Under the pieces are notes generated by a model. That model had not been told where the DNA came from and made no database searches. It saw nothing but the letters and a program-made list of their open reading frames with translations. A DNA stretch of 64,000 bases from Curtobacterium pusillum. GTDB lineage: Bacteria > Actinomycetota > Actinomycetes > Actinomycetales > Microbacteriaceae. The DNA lies in assembly GCF_007673235.1 (NCBI RefSeq), contig NZ_VDZH01000001.1, positions 425,261 through 489,260 of the forward strand, read 5' to 3'. The translations under genes and the position numbers were made by a program. Numbering within the stretch: the first letter of the stretch is position 1; the number at the start of each line of letters is the position of its first letter. Shown one piece after another: positions 25,154-34,038 of the stretch.

Positions 25154-25594
25154 CTACGGCCTGGAGGCGCGGGTCGGCTCCGCCTCGCGCGGCACCTTGA
25201 CGACGATGCCGACGACGACGAACAGTGCGGCGGCGACGATCTGCAGCGCTGCCCACACCTCGCCCGGGATCGGCACGACGGCGATCGGGTTCCAGCAGAC
25301 GGCGACGGCCGCCATGACGGCTGCGGCCCACCAGGTCCGGCCGCGAACGGCGAACACCAGGACGATCAGGGCGAGCACGGCGACTCCCCACCGGGCGAAC
25401 ACGAACACGGACGAGTCGATGACGGCGACGCACGCGAGCAGCAGCATCGCCGCGATGAGCGAGGGGGCGAGCGCGGGCCGGGTGAACGGCGGTGTCTCCT
25501 TCTTCCCGGAGACCTTCGGCGTGCTCGTCGCGGTCGAGGCGGGCACGCCCTGCAGCGACGAACCCGCGGCGGGCCGCCCCTTCCGGGCTGCCAT
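25154..25594 (-). CDS. Small hypothetical membrane protein
   Basis: A 146-residue protein: a basic Ser/Thr/Pro-rich N-terminus of about 40 residues, then three to four hydrophobic segments (LIAAMLLLACVAVI, GVAVLALIVLVFAVRG, WWAAAVMAAVAVCWNPIAVV, ALQIVAAALFVVVGIVVKV). WNPIAVVPIPGEVW between the last two is the most conserved-looking part. I assign no function. Its start shares a base with the stop of the GDSL gene (TGATG), so it is co-translated. The last codons run through the GCGCCTCCAGG motif that recurs at gene ends in this window. Confidence 0.75.
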   Translation of the reverse strand: MAARKGRPAAGSSLQGVPASTATSTPKVSGKKETPPFTRPALAPSLIAAMLLLACVAVIDSSVFVFARWGVAVLALIVLVFAVRGRTWWAAAVMAAVAVCWNPIAVVPIPGEVWAALQIVAAALFVVVGIVVKVPREAEPTRASRP

Positions 25595-26178
25595 CAGGCG
25601 GTGGCCGCGTCGAGGTCGATCGCCTGGATCGAGCGGGACATCGGCGGCAGGCCGCGCACCCGCTCGAGGGCCGGCACCAGTTCGGCGACGTAGGCGCGGT
25701 AGCCCTCGTCGGTGAGGTGCAGGCCGTCCTCGGTGAAGCGCTCGTCGAGGTGGTCGCCGTCCGCCAGCGCGGGCCAGGCGTCGAGGTACTGCGCGTGGCA
25801 CGTGGCGACGAACTGCCGGAGGTGCCGGTTCGCCTCCTCGATCTTCGCCGTGTAGTCGGCCTGCCGCGGGAGGATCGACACGAGCAGCAGCCGGACGCCC
25901 GGGAGCTCGCGGCGGAGCGTCACGAGGACGGACTCCACGCCCCGCACCACGTGTTCGACGCTCGCGCGGTGGTTGCCGAAGTCGTTCGTGCCGATGAGCA
26001 GGACGATCACCTCGGGCTGCTCCGCGATCACCGCGTCGAGTCGCGCGAGGACGCCGTCGGTGGTGTCCCCGCCGATCCCCTGGTTGATCGTCCGCTCGTC
26101 GGGGAGCCAAGCGTCCCAAGACCCCTGCTCGGTGATGCTGTCGCCCAGGAACAGGACGCCGGTGTGTTCCGCGCTCAT
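25594..26178 (-). CDS. SGNH/GDSL hydrolase
   Basis: A 194-residue cytoplasmic esterase-like enzyme. Block I is LFLGDSITEQG with the nucleophilic Ser (about residue 13), block II lies around NQGIGGDTTDGVL, block III is LIGTNDFGNH, and block V is EDGLHLTDEGY with the catalytic Asp-His. The size and motif spacing match the TesA/PAF-acetylhydrolase-like group acting on acyl or sugar-acetyl esters. It sits between the epimerase and the small membrane gene with overlapping stops and starts on both sides. Substrate unknown. Confidence 0.9.
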   Translation of the reverse strand: MSAEHTGVLFLGDSITEQGSWDAWLPDERTINQGIGGDTTDGVLARLDAVIAEQPEVIVLLIGTNDFGNHRASVEHVVRGVESVLVTLRRELPGVRLLLVSILPRQADYTAKIEEANRHLRQFVATCHAQYLDAWPALADGDHLDERFTEDGLHLTDEGYRAYVAELVPALERVRGLPPMSRSIQAIDLDAATA

Positions 26179-27707
26179 GCTGCCTCCTCGTGTGCCGGTT
26201 CCGGCTTCCCATTCTGCTGGGTCCAGTTCCGCCCCGTCGACTCGGTGTGCTCGGACTCGCGTTCCGCGGCGGCCGAGATGCGCTCCACCATGCCGGGGAA
26301 GATCACCCCGTGGAAGGGCAGGATCGAGTACCAGTACAGGCGCCCGGCGAGTCCCTGCGGGAAGTAGATCGCCCGCTGGTGGTAGTCGCTGCCGCCGTCG
26401 TCGGCCGGGGTGACGGTCATCTCGAGCCAGGCCCGGCCGGGCGACTTGAACTCGGCGCGGAGACGGAGGTACCGGCCCCGCTCGAGACGCTCGACGCGCC
26501 ACCAGTCGAGCGCGTCGCCCTGCTCCAGCCGCTGCGGGTCCCGTCGGCCCCGGTTGAGGCCGACGCCCCCGGCGAGCTTGTCCATCCACCCACGGGCGAC
26601 CCACGCGAGCGGGAAGGAGTACCAGCCGTTCTCGCCGCCGATGGACTCGACGACGCGCCAAACGTCCTCGGCGCTGGCGGACGAGTGCCGCTTGCGGTCG
26701 TCGACGTAGACGGTGTGGCCGGCCCAGTCGGGGTCGCTCGGCAGGGGGTCGGCCGAGGTGGCGGCGAGCGTGGCGTTGCGCCAGCTGGTCTGCACCTCGC
26801 CCGTCCGCATCTTCGTCAGGGCCAGACGCACAGCTCGGCGGTAGGACGTCAGCCCGCCCTCGGGCCGAGGCACCACGTCGTCGATGTCGTGCTCGCGCTG
26901 GACGCACTCGAACTGCAGCGACTCGATGATCGGTTTGGCGAGCTTGCGCGGGATCGGCGTGACCAGGTTGAACCAGTGCGCGGCGAGCCCCGGCGTCAGG
27001 ACGGGGAGCACGGAGATCGCTCGTTGGGGCAGCTTCGCCTCGACCGCGTACCCGTTGAGCATCTGGCCGTAGCGGAGGACGTCCGGTCCGCCGATGTCGA
27101 ACGTCCGGTTCACGTCGGCCGGGATCGTGAGCGCCTCGACCAGGTAGTACAGGACGTCGCGGACCGCGATCGGCTGGATGTGGTTGCGGACCCAGCGCGG
27201 CGCGGGCATCCACGGCAGGACGTCGGTCACGTGCCGGATCATCTCGAACGAGGTGCTCCCGGAACCGATGACGACACCCGCCTGGTACGCGATGGTCGGG
27301 ACGCCGGAGTGCAGCAGGACGTCGCCGACCTCCTTGCGGCTGCGGAGGTGCTTCGACAGCTCCCCGTCCGGGTGCAGCCCGCCGAGGTACACGAACCGTC
27401 GGACGCCCGCCTGCGTCGCCTCGTGCGCCATGGTCTCGGCGGCCTGGCGTTCGGCCCGCTCGAAGTCGCCGTCGGCACCCATCGCGTGGGCCAGGTAGTA
27501 GACCGCCTCGACGCCGTCGACCGCGGAACGGACGGCTTCGGCGTCCTGCAGGTCGCCCTCGGCGACCTCGACGTCGTCGCGCCAGGGAACGTCCTGCAGC
27601 TTGCGGGGGTTGCGGACGAACACCCGGACGGTGTGGCCTGCTTCGAGGAGACGGGGGACGAGTCGGCCACCGATGTAGCCGGTGGCGCCGGTGACGAGGA
27701 CGTGCAT
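26175..27707 (-). CDS. NAD(P)-binding epimerase-like protein with C-terminal DUF2867-like domain
   Basis: A 510-residue two-domain protein. Residues 1-300 form an atypical SDR: VLVTGATGYIGGRLVPRLLEAGH (GxxGxxG), YYLAHAMG, VRRFVYLGGLHPDGE and GPDVLRYGQML. Residues about 340-490 form a hydrophobic-cavity domain of the DUF2867/SRPBCC kind (LRLRAEFKSPGRAWLEM, QRAIYFPQGLAGRLYWYSILPFHGVIF). Similar fusions are widespread in actinobacteria and proteobacteria without an assigned reaction. It opens a three-gene operon (4-bp ATGA overlap with the hydrolase) and diverges from deoC across 42 bp. Confidence 0.88.
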   Translation of the reverse strand: MHVLVTGATGYIGGRLVPRLLEAGHTVRVFVRNPRKLQDVPWRDDVEVAEGDLQDAEAVRSAVDGVEAVYYLAHAMGADGDFERAERQAAETMAHEATQAGVRRFVYLGGLHPDGELSKHLRSRKEVGDVLLHSGVPTIAYQAGVVIGSGSTSFEMIRHVTDVLPWMPAPRWVRNHIQPIAVRDVLYYLVEALTIPADVNRTFDIGGPDVLRYGQMLNGYAVEAKLPQRAISVLPVLTPGLAAHWFNLVTPIPRKLAKPIIESLQFECVQREHDIDDVVPRPEGGLTSYRRAVRLALTKMRTGEVQTSWRNATLAATSADPLPSDPDWAGHTVYVDDRKRHSSASAEDVWRVVESIGGENGWYSFPLAWVARGWMDKLAGGVGLNRGRRDPQRLEQGDALDWWRVERLERGRYLRLRAEFKSPGRAWLEMTVTPADDGGSDYHQRAIYFPQGLAGRLYWYSILPFHGVIFPGMVERISAAAERESEHTESTGRNWTQQNGKPEPAHEEAA

Positions 27708-27737
27708 GCGGGGCACGGTACGCGGCTCGGCTCCGGG

Positions 27738-27743
27738 TAGGCT
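27738..27743 (+). promoter_or_regulatory. -10 hexamer of deoC, leaderless arrangement
   Basis: TAGGCT ends 6 nt before the GTG of deoC, so transcription should begin at or next to the start codon. No Shine-Dalgarno is present and no -35 is visible. Confidence 0.5.
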
Positions 27744-27749
27744 TGCCGG

Positions 27750-28496
27750 GTGGACAATGCAGCGTTCTCCGTCGACCAACCGCACGTCACCGCCGATGCA
27801 GTGCGTGCACTCATCGACCACGCGATCCTCAAGCCCGAGCTGACCCGATCGGACGTCGACGCGCAGCTCGACGAAGCCGCCGCGTACCGCGTGTTCAGCG
27901 TGTGCGTCCGCCCGAGCGACGTCGCCCACGCGGTCGCCCGTCTCGCCGGCACCGGTGTCGGCGTCGGGACCGTCATCGGCTTCCCGCACGGCACCACGTC
28001 GACCGAGGCCAAGGTCGCCGAGTCGCTGCAGGCCCTGGCCGACGGGGCGTTCGAGCTCGACATGGTCCAGAACATCGGCGCCGCGAAGTCCGGCGACTGG
28101 GAGCGCGTCGAGGCCGACGTCCGCGCCGTGGTCGACGCTGCCGGCAGCACCGTCGTCAAGGTCATCCTCGAGACCGTGTTCCTCACCGACGACGAGGTCG
28201 TCGCCGCGTCCCGTGCCGCGCAGTCCGCCGGCGCAGCCTTCGTGAAGACCTCCACCGGGTTCGCCGGCGGCGGTGCGACCGCGGAGCACATCGCCCTCAT
28301 GCGGGCGACCGTCGGCACCGACACCGGCGTGAAGGCCTCCGGCGGCGTCCGTGGCCTCGACACCCTCCTCGAGATGGTCGGCGCCGGCGCGAACCGCATC
28401 GGCACGAGCGCCTCCGCCCGCATCCTCGACGAGGTCGCGCACCGCGCGGAGACGGGCGCGGCGTCCGCGCTCGGCGACGACACCACGTCCTACTGA
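27750..28496 (+). CDS. deoC: Deoxyribose-phosphate aldolase
   Basis: A 248-residue class I aldolase splitting 2-deoxyribose 5-phosphate into glyceraldehyde 3-phosphate and acetaldehyde. Visible features: IDHAILKPELT, VIGFPHGTTSTEAKVAE, LDMVQNIGA, VKVILETVFLTDDEV and the two lysines: Schiff-base Lys in FVKTSTGFAGGGAT (about residue 169) and its partner in GVKASGGVRGLDT (about 198). The GTG start is the only one with the normal N-terminus. It is likely leaderless. Confidence 0.96.
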   Translation: MDNAAFSVDQPHVTADAVRALIDHAILKPELTRSDVDAQLDEAAAYRVFSVCVRPSDVAHAVARLAGTGVGVGTVIGFPHGTTSTEAKVAESLQALADGAFELDMVQNIGAAKSGDWERVEADVRAVVDAAGSTVVKVILETVFLTDDEVVAASRAAQSAGAAFVKTSTGFAGGGATAEHIALMRATVGTDTGVKASGGVRGLDTLLEMVGAGANRIGTSASARILDEVAHRAETGAASALGDDTTSY

Positions 28497-28618
28497 CCCA
28501 CGGGGCCCGTGCCCCGGACCACCCGAACCGACCCACCACGACGGGGCCGGCGCCCACCGGACGCGACGCCGCGTCCGCGACCGGCACCGTGCCTCCAGAC
28601 CGCCGCATCGGAGCGAGC

Positions 28619-29572
28619 ATGTCCACCACCGCACCGCAGTCCGCCCCCCTCGCCCTCGCCGTCGACCTCGGCGGCACGAAGGTCGAAGCCGCCCTCGTGA
28701 CCGACGCAGGCGTCGTCCTGTCCGCCACCCGGTTCCGCAGCCCCACGGGGCCCGGGCGCACCTCGGACGAACTGCAGGCGGCGGTCGACGAGGTCGTGAC
28801 CGCGGCCCTCGCAGCACTTCCGGACGACGCGACCCTGGTCGGCGTGGGGATCGGCTCGGCCGGCCCCGTCGACGAGGAGCACGGGCTCGTGTCGCCGTTG
28901 AACATGCCGGTGTGGCGCGGCTACCCGCTCCGCGACCGGGTGGCGGCCCACGTGCCGGCGGGCGTGCCCGTGACCCTCCGGATGGACGGCCTGGCGATCA
29001 CCCTCGCCGAGCACTGGGTCGGTGCGGCGCAGGGGTCCGACCACGTCATGGGCATGATCGTCTCGACGGGCGTCGGCGGCGGCCTGATCCTGCACGGCCG
29101 GACCGTCAGCGGGCCGACCGGCAACGCCGGACACATCGGCCACGTGGAGTGCGGCGGGTTCGACGACCCGTGCGCCTGCGGAGGCACCGGCTGCCTCGAA
29201 GCGATCGCCAGCGGGCCCAAGACGGTCGCCTGGGCGCAGCGTCAGGGCTTCGCCGGGTCCACCGGTGAGGAACTGTCGGCGGCCTACGCCGCCGGGGACG
29301 CCATCGCGGTCGCCGCGGTGCAGCGGAGTGGTCGTGCGCTCGGGCAGGCGATCGCCGCCGCCACGAGCCTGGTCGACCTCGAGGTCGTGGCGATCGGCGG
29401 CGGCTTCTCGCACGTCACGCCCGACCTGTTCGAGTACGCGCGCCAGGCGGTGGCGGAGCGCGTCGAGTTCGGCTTCGTCACGAAGGTGCGGATCGTGCCG
29501 ACCGGACTCTCGCAGGACGGTCCGCTCATCGGTGCCGCCGCGCTCGTGCACCGCGCCGACGTCCTGCGCTGA
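28619..29572 (+). CDS. ROK-family sugar kinase (glucokinase-like)
   Basis: A 317-residue kinase of the ROK family, probably phosphorylating glucose or a related hexose. ATP motif LAVDLGGTKVEAALV (residues 13-27), GIGSAGPVDEEHG, the sugar-binding GNAGHIGHVECGG, and the zinc motif CACGGTGCLEAIASG (about residues 181-195), where all three Cys are kept. Without a helix-turn-helix it is an enzyme, not a ROK repressor. The 122-bp gap after deoC holds two short dyads (CACGGG-G-CCCGTG at 28499-28511; GGACGCG/CGCGTCC at 28559-28576) and a GTGCCTCCAG motif, so it may have its own promoter. Confidence 0.9.
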   Translation: MSTTAPQSAPLALAVDLGGTKVEAALVTDAGVVLSATRFRSPTGPGRTSDELQAAVDEVVTAALAALPDDATLVGVGIGSAGPVDEEHGLVSPLNMPVWRGYPLRDRVAAHVPAGVPVTLRMDGLAITLAEHWVGAAQGSDHVMGMIVSTGVGGGLILHGRTVSGPTGNAGHIGHVECGGFDDPCACGGTGCLEAIASGPKTVAWAQRQGFAGSTGEELSAAYAAGDAIAVAAVQRSGRALGQAIAAATSLVDLEVVAIGGGFSHVTPDLFEYARQAVAERVEFGFVTKVRIVPTGLSQDGPLIGAAALVHRADVLR

Positions 29573-29656
29573 CGTGCTGCGCTGACGTGCTGGGCTGAAT
29601 GCGGCGCTCTCCACAGGTGGTCGTCGGGGCCGTCAGGGCTCGGGCAGGATGTCCGG

Positions 29657-30235
29657 GTGCCCCGCTCCCGCCTCGTGACCAGCGACGACTGGCCGGAGGT
29701 CGAACTGCGGGCCGCGGTGCTCGCCGGCGAGCTCGTCCCGGTCGGGGCGTGCTGGGCCTCCCCCGTCGAGCCGCAGACCCCGTCGCTCCGAGCCGCCGCC
29801 GCGGCGTGGACGCTCCGGGACGCCCGTCTGATCGCCGGAACACGGACCGCGGCGTGGATCTGGGGTGCGACCTCGCGGCCACCGACCCCGCTCGAGGCCG
29901 CCATCTCGCCGCAGGCTCGGGTGCACGTCGACGCTGGGGTACTCCTGCGGGAAGTCGTCATCGACCCGGCGGACCTCGTCCGGCTGGACACCTTCCGCGT
30001 GACGACACCGACGCGGACCGCCATCGACCTGCTGCGGACGCCGAACACCGGTGAACGGACGTTCGGGACGGCCGAGGCGGAGGCGGTGCGGGGCCTGATC
30101 GCGATCGGCGCGGTCACCGTCGCCGAGGTCGAGGATCGCCTGTGCGGCCTCGGGACGATCCCGATGGTCCGGCAGGCGTCACGACGGCTCCGCGCGCTGC
30201 TGGAGTCCGGCGCGACAGCGGTCGACGGGCGCTGA
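29657..30235 (+). CDS. AbiEi antitoxin-like protein without partner toxin
   Basis: A 192-residue protein resembling the N-terminal and core parts of actinobacterial AbiEi-type (type IV) antitoxins: a short helical start, LRAAVLAGELVPVGACWAS (wing-like), ARLIAGTRTAAWIWGA, a VHVDAGVLLREVVIDP stretch and TPTRTAIDLLRTP. The C-terminal nuclease-like part found in longer relatives is absent, and no AbiEii nucleotidyltransferase lies beside it. The GTG is 6 nt after a CAGGAT hexamer with no Shine-Dalgarno, so it may be leaderless. It nearly abuts the convergent rel gene (3 bp). Confidence 0.65.
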   Translation: MPRSRLVTSDDWPEVELRAAVLAGELVPVGACWASPVEPQTPSLRAAAAAWTLRDARLIAGTRTAAWIWGATSRPPTPLEAAISPQARVHVDAGVLLREVVIDPADLVRLDTFRVTTPTRTAIDLLRTPNTGERTFGTAEAEAVRGLIAIGAVTVAEVEDRLCGLGTIPMVRQASRRLRALLESGATAVDGR

Positions 30236-30238
30236 GCG

Positions 30239-32590
30239 TCAGCCCGCGCTGACGCGGTAGACGTCGTAGACGGCGTCGATCCGGCGGACCGCGTTGAGGA
30301 CCCGGTCGAGGTGGGTGGTGTCGCCCATCTCGAACACGAACCGGCTGAGCGCCAGGCGGTCGGACGAGGTCGAGACCGTCGCCGACAGGATGTTCACGTG
30401 GTACTCCGTCAGGACCCGCGTGACGTCGCTCAGGAGTCCCGACCGATCCAGCGCCTCGATCTGGATCTGGACGAGGAAGACCGACTTCGACGACGGTGCC
30501 CACTCGACCTCGATCATGCGGTCCGGCTCGTTCATCAGCGACTTCACGTTCGTGCACGACGCCTGGTGCACCGAGACGCCCTGACCACGGGTGATGAAGC
30601 CGACGATCTGGTCCCCCGGAACCGGAGTGCAGCACTTCGCGAGCTTCACGAGGATGTCCGGCGCACCGCGCACCAGGACGCCGCTGTCGCTGTTGCGGAG
30701 CTGACGGCTGGTGACCTGACGCGGGAAGGTGAGCTCGGGTTCGTCGGACTCGGTCTCGGCCTGGACGTTCCCGAGGACCTTCTCGATCACGGACTGCGTC
30801 GAGACGTGGCCCTCGCCGACGGCCGCGTACAGGGCAGACACGTCGTCGTACCGCATCGACGAGGCGACCTCGGAGATGGAGTCCTGGCTCATGATGCGCT
30901 GCAGCGGCAGGTTCTGCTTCCGCATCGCTCGCGCGATCGCGTCGCGGCCCTGCTCGATCGCCTCTTCGCGGCGTTCCTTGGTGAACCACTGCTTGATCTT
31001 GTTCCGCGCCCGCGGGCTCCGGACGAACGTCAGCCAGTCCTGGCTCGGGCCGGAGTCGGGGTTCTTCGAGGTGAAGATCTCGACGACGTCGCCGCTGGAG
31101 AGCGAGCTCTCGAGGGGCACCAGGCGACCGTTCACCTTCGCGCCCATCGTGCGGTGCCCGATCTCGGTGTGCACGGCGTAGGCGAAGTCGACCGGGGTCG
31201 CGCCGGAGGGCAGGCCGATGACCTTGCCCTGCGGGGTGAAGACGTACGTCTCCTTCGCGCCGATCTCGTAGCGCAGCGAGTCGAGGAACTCCCCCGGGTC
31301 GCTCGTCTCCGCCTGCCAGTCGGTGATGTGCGCGAGCCAGGCCATGTCCTGGTCGTCCGCCGACGACGTGTCGACGTCACGGCCGGCCGCGCGCTGCTTG
31401 TACTTCCAGTGCGCGGCGACACCGAACTCGGCACGTTGGTGCATCTCGTGGGTGCGGATCTGGATCTCGACCGCACGCCCCTGCGGACCGAGGACCGTCG
31501 TGTGGAGCGACTGGTACAGGTTGAACTTCGGCGTCGCGATGTAGTCCTTGAAGCGCCCGGGCAGTGGCGTCCACCGTGCGTGCACCGAGCCCAGCATCGC
31601 GTAGCAGTCGCGCACGGTCGGCACGAGCACACGGATCCCGACCAGGTCGTAGATCTCGTCGAACTCACGCCCGCGCACGATCATCTTCTGGTAGATCGAG
31701 TAGTACTGCTTCGGACGGCCCATCACGTCGCCGCGGACCTTGGCGGCCTTGAGGTCCTTCTTCAGCGTGCCGATCACGTTCTGCACGAACTGCTCGCGCT
31801 TCGGCTGACGCTCCTTGACGAGGCTGTCGATCTCGACGTAGAGCTTCGGGTGCAGCACCGCGAACGAGAGGTCCTCGAGCTCGAGCTTGATCATCTGGAT
31901 GCCCAGACGGTGCGCGAGCGGCGCGTAGATCTCGAGGGTCTCCTTCGCCTTGCGCGTGGCGGAGGTGGACTCGACGAAGCCCCACGTCCGGGCGTTGTGC
32001 AGGCGGTCGGCGAGCTTGATCACCAGGACACGGATGTCCTTCGACATCGCGATGACCATCTTGCGGACGGTCTCGGCCTGGGCGCTGTCGCCGTACTTGA
32101 CCTTGTCGAGCTTCGTGACGCCGTCGACGAGCATCGCGATCTCGTCACCGAAGTCGTGCCGCAGCTGGTCGAGCTGGTAGTCCGTGTCCTCCACGGTGTC
32201 GTGCAGGAGCGCCGCCGCGATCGTGATCGGGCCGATGCCGAGGTCGGCGAGGATCTGCGCGACCGCGACCGGGTGCGTGATGTACGGCTCGCCGGACTTG
32301 CGCTTCTGACCGTCGTGCGCACGCTCGGCGACCGAGTACGCCCGCTCGATGAGGGTGACGTCGGCCTTCGGGTGGTGCGAGCGCACCGTCCGGATGAGCG
32401 TGTCGACGGCGCCTGCCGGCTGGGCCCGCGAGAACAGTCGCGGGAGCAGGGACCGGAGCGAACCGAGGTTGCCGGTGGTGTTCGGGCCGAGGGGGCTCGC
32501 CGGGCGCGACGCCGAACCAGGACGGCTGGCGGCGTCAGCCGGAGTGGGAGCCGGGGCGTCCTGGGGCGTGGATGCACGCGTGTCCGTCAT
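30239..32590 (-). CDS. rel: Bifunctional (p)ppGpp synthetase/hydrolase Rel
   Basis: A 783-residue RSH protein that makes and degrades (p)ppGpp. It has an HD hydrolase domain with intact LLHDTVEDT (about residues 128-136), a synthetase domain (GREFDEIYDLVGIRVLV, then YQSLHTTVLGP), a TGS domain (VFTPQGKVIGLPSGATPVDFAYAVH), a zinc-finger/helical region (AKCCTPVPGDQIVGFITRGQGVSVH) and a C-terminal ACT domain. Both catalytic sites look complete. GGGAGG precedes the ATG. It is the only long RSH in the window and lies after secDF and the rhodanese gene. Confidence 0.96.
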   Translation of the reverse strand: MTDTRASTPQDAPAPTPADAASRPGSASRPASPLGPNTTGNLGSLRSLLPRLFSRAQPAGAVDTLIRTVRSHHPKADVTLIERAYSVAERAHDGQKRKSGEPYITHPVAVAQILADLGIGPITIAAALLHDTVEDTDYQLDQLRHDFGDEIAMLVDGVTKLDKVKYGDSAQAETVRKMVIAMSKDIRVLVIKLADRLHNARTWGFVESTSATRKAKETLEIYAPLAHRLGIQMIKLELEDLSFAVLHPKLYVEIDSLVKERQPKREQFVQNVIGTLKKDLKAAKVRGDVMGRPKQYYSIYQKMIVRGREFDEIYDLVGIRVLVPTVRDCYAMLGSVHARWTPLPGRFKDYIATPKFNLYQSLHTTVLGPQGRAVEIQIRTHEMHQRAEFGVAAHWKYKQRAAGRDVDTSSADDQDMAWLAHITDWQAETSDPGEFLDSLRYEIGAKETYVFTPQGKVIGLPSGATPVDFAYAVHTEIGHRTMGAKVNGRLVPLESSLSSGDVVEIFTSKNPDSGPSQDWLTFVRSPRARNKIKQWFTKERREEAIEQGRDAIARAMRKQNLPLQRIMSQDSISEVASSMRYDDVSALYAAVGEGHVSTQSVIEKVLGNVQAETESDEPELTFPRQVTSRQLRNSDSGVLVRGAPDILVKLAKCCTPVPGDQIVGFITRGQGVSVHQASCTNVKSLMNEPDRMIEVEWAPSSKSVFLVQIQIEALDRSGLLSDVTRVLTEYHVNILSATVSTSSDRLALSRFVFEMGDTTHLDRVLNAVRRIDAVYDVYRVSAG

Positions 32591-32647
32591 GATGCGCCTC
32601 CCGTGGACATGGTCCGAAGTCGATCCGACAAGACTACGCGTGCCCGG

Positions 32648-33037
32648 TCAGTGCTCGTGACGCGGTTCGCCCTGGGCGTCAGCGCCGGCCTCGGTGGCGG
32701 CGCCGGCGTCCGACTGGCCGTCGCGCACCACGGGGGCGCCCGACTGCTCCCACGCGACCATGCCGCCGACCAGGTTCACCGCCGGGACACCGGACTGCTC
32801 GAGCGCCGCGACGACCCGGGCGGAACGACCACCCGAGTGGCAGACGATGATCGCCGGCTCGTCGCCGCCGTCGATCTCCTTCCACCGCGCCACCAGCTCG
32901 GACATCGGCACGAGCGTCGCCTCGGCAGCGTGGACCTCGTCCCACTCCCCCTGCTCACGCACGTCGAAGAGGCGTGCACCCGCGTCGAGACGGCGACGTG
33001 CCTCGGCGACGTCGATGTCCTGGATCTCGGCGGGCAT
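32648..33037 (-). CDS. Rhodanese-domain sulfurtransferase
   Basis: A 129-residue single-domain rhodanese. LFDVREQGEWDEVHAAEATLVPMSEL and the active-site loop IIVCHSGGRSARVVAALEQSG (Cys about residue 66) are intact, followed by VGGMVAWEQSG. The acidic 25-residue tail is unlike the family and looks disordered. The start shares one base with the secF stop, so it is translated with secDF, although no link between a rhodanese and protein export is established. Confidence 0.92.
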   Translation of the reverse strand: MPAEIQDIDVAEARRRLDAGARLFDVREQGEWDEVHAAEATLVPMSELVARWKEIDGGDEPAIIVCHSGGRSARVVAALEQSGVPAVNLVGGMVAWEQSGAPVVRDGQSDAGAATEAGADAQGEPRHEH

Positions 33038-34038
33038 CAGACGCCCGCCGCCGCGTCGACCTCACGCTGACGCTTCGCAGCGGCAGCCTGCTTCTTCGCG
33101 TCTGCCTGCTTCACCTTGGGCTCGTTCTCACGCAGGTGCGCGTACATCGGCGATGCGATGAAGATCGTCGAGTACGTGCCCACGATGATGCCGATGAAGA
33201 GGGCGAGCGAGATGTCGCGGAGCGTCCCGGCGCCGAGGATGTACGACCCGATGAAGAGGATCGCCGCGACGGGCAGCAGCGCGACGACCGACGTGTTGAT
33301 CGACCGGACGAGCGTCTGGTTCACCGCGAGGTTCACCGACTGCACGAACGTCCGGTGTGATTCCTGGCTGGTGTTCTCGCGCACCTTGTCGAACACCACG
33401 ACGGTGTCGTACAGCGAGTACCCGAGGATCGTCAGGAAGCCGATGACCGCAGCGGGCGTGACCTCGAGTCCGACGATGCCGTAGACACCGGCCGTGATCA
33501 GGAGGTCGTGCAGCAGCGCCACCATGGCGGAGACGGACATCTTCCAGGTCCGGAAGTACAGCGCCATGAACACCGCGGCCAGCGCGAGGAAGATGACGAG
33601 GCCCCGGATGGCCTGCGCGAGGACGTCGGCACCCCAGGTCGCGCCGATGAAGGTCGCCGCGACTTGGCTGTCCGGGACGTCGTACGCCTTGGCGAGCGCG
33701 TCCTGGACCTCGGTGGTCTCGCGGTCCGTCAGCTGACCGGTCTGCACGCGGATGCCGTGCGTGCCGAGCTGCGAGACGCGCGGGACACCCTCGGGGACGA
33801 TCTCCTCGACGGTCTTCGTGGCGATGCTCTGGTCGAGGTTCTGCACGTCGGAGAGCGAGAACTCCGACCCACCGGTGAACTCGATGCCGAGCTGGTAGCC
33901 GCCGCGGAGCCACGGCACCGCGAGGGAGATCACGATGGCGATGATCGCGACCAGGTACCACGTCTTGCGGCGACCGACGATGTCGTACGAGCGCTTGCCC
34001 GTGTAGAGGTCGCTACCGAACTGGCTGAAGCTGGCCAT
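33037..34038 (-). CDS. secF: Protein translocase subunit SecF
   Basis: A 333-residue membrane protein that with SecD helps pull exported proteins across the membrane using the proton gradient. The first helix is YLVAIIAIVISLAVPWL, then the periplasmic part beginning with GIEFTGGSEF, and five further helices with LLHDLLITAGVYGIVG and YSLYDTVVVFDKVREN. The Lys/Ala/Gln-rich tail is cytoplasmic. TGATG coupling to secD upstream and the rhodanese downstream. Confidence 0.96.
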   Translation of the reverse strand: MASFSQFGSDLYTGKRSYDIVGRRKTWYLVAIIAIVISLAVPWLRGGYQLGIEFTGGSEFSLSDVQNLDQSIATKTVEEIVPEGVPRVSQLGTHGIRVQTGQLTDRETTEVQDALAKAYDVPDSQVAATFIGATWGADVLAQAIRGLVIFLALAAVFMALYFRTWKMSVSAMVALLHDLLITAGVYGIVGLEVTPAAVIGFLTILGYSLYDTVVVFDKVRENTSQESHRTFVQSVNLAVNQTLVRSINTSVVALLPVAAILFIGSYILGAGTLRDISLALFIGIIVGTYSTIFIASPMYAHLRENEPKVKQADAKKQAAAAKRQREVDAAAGV

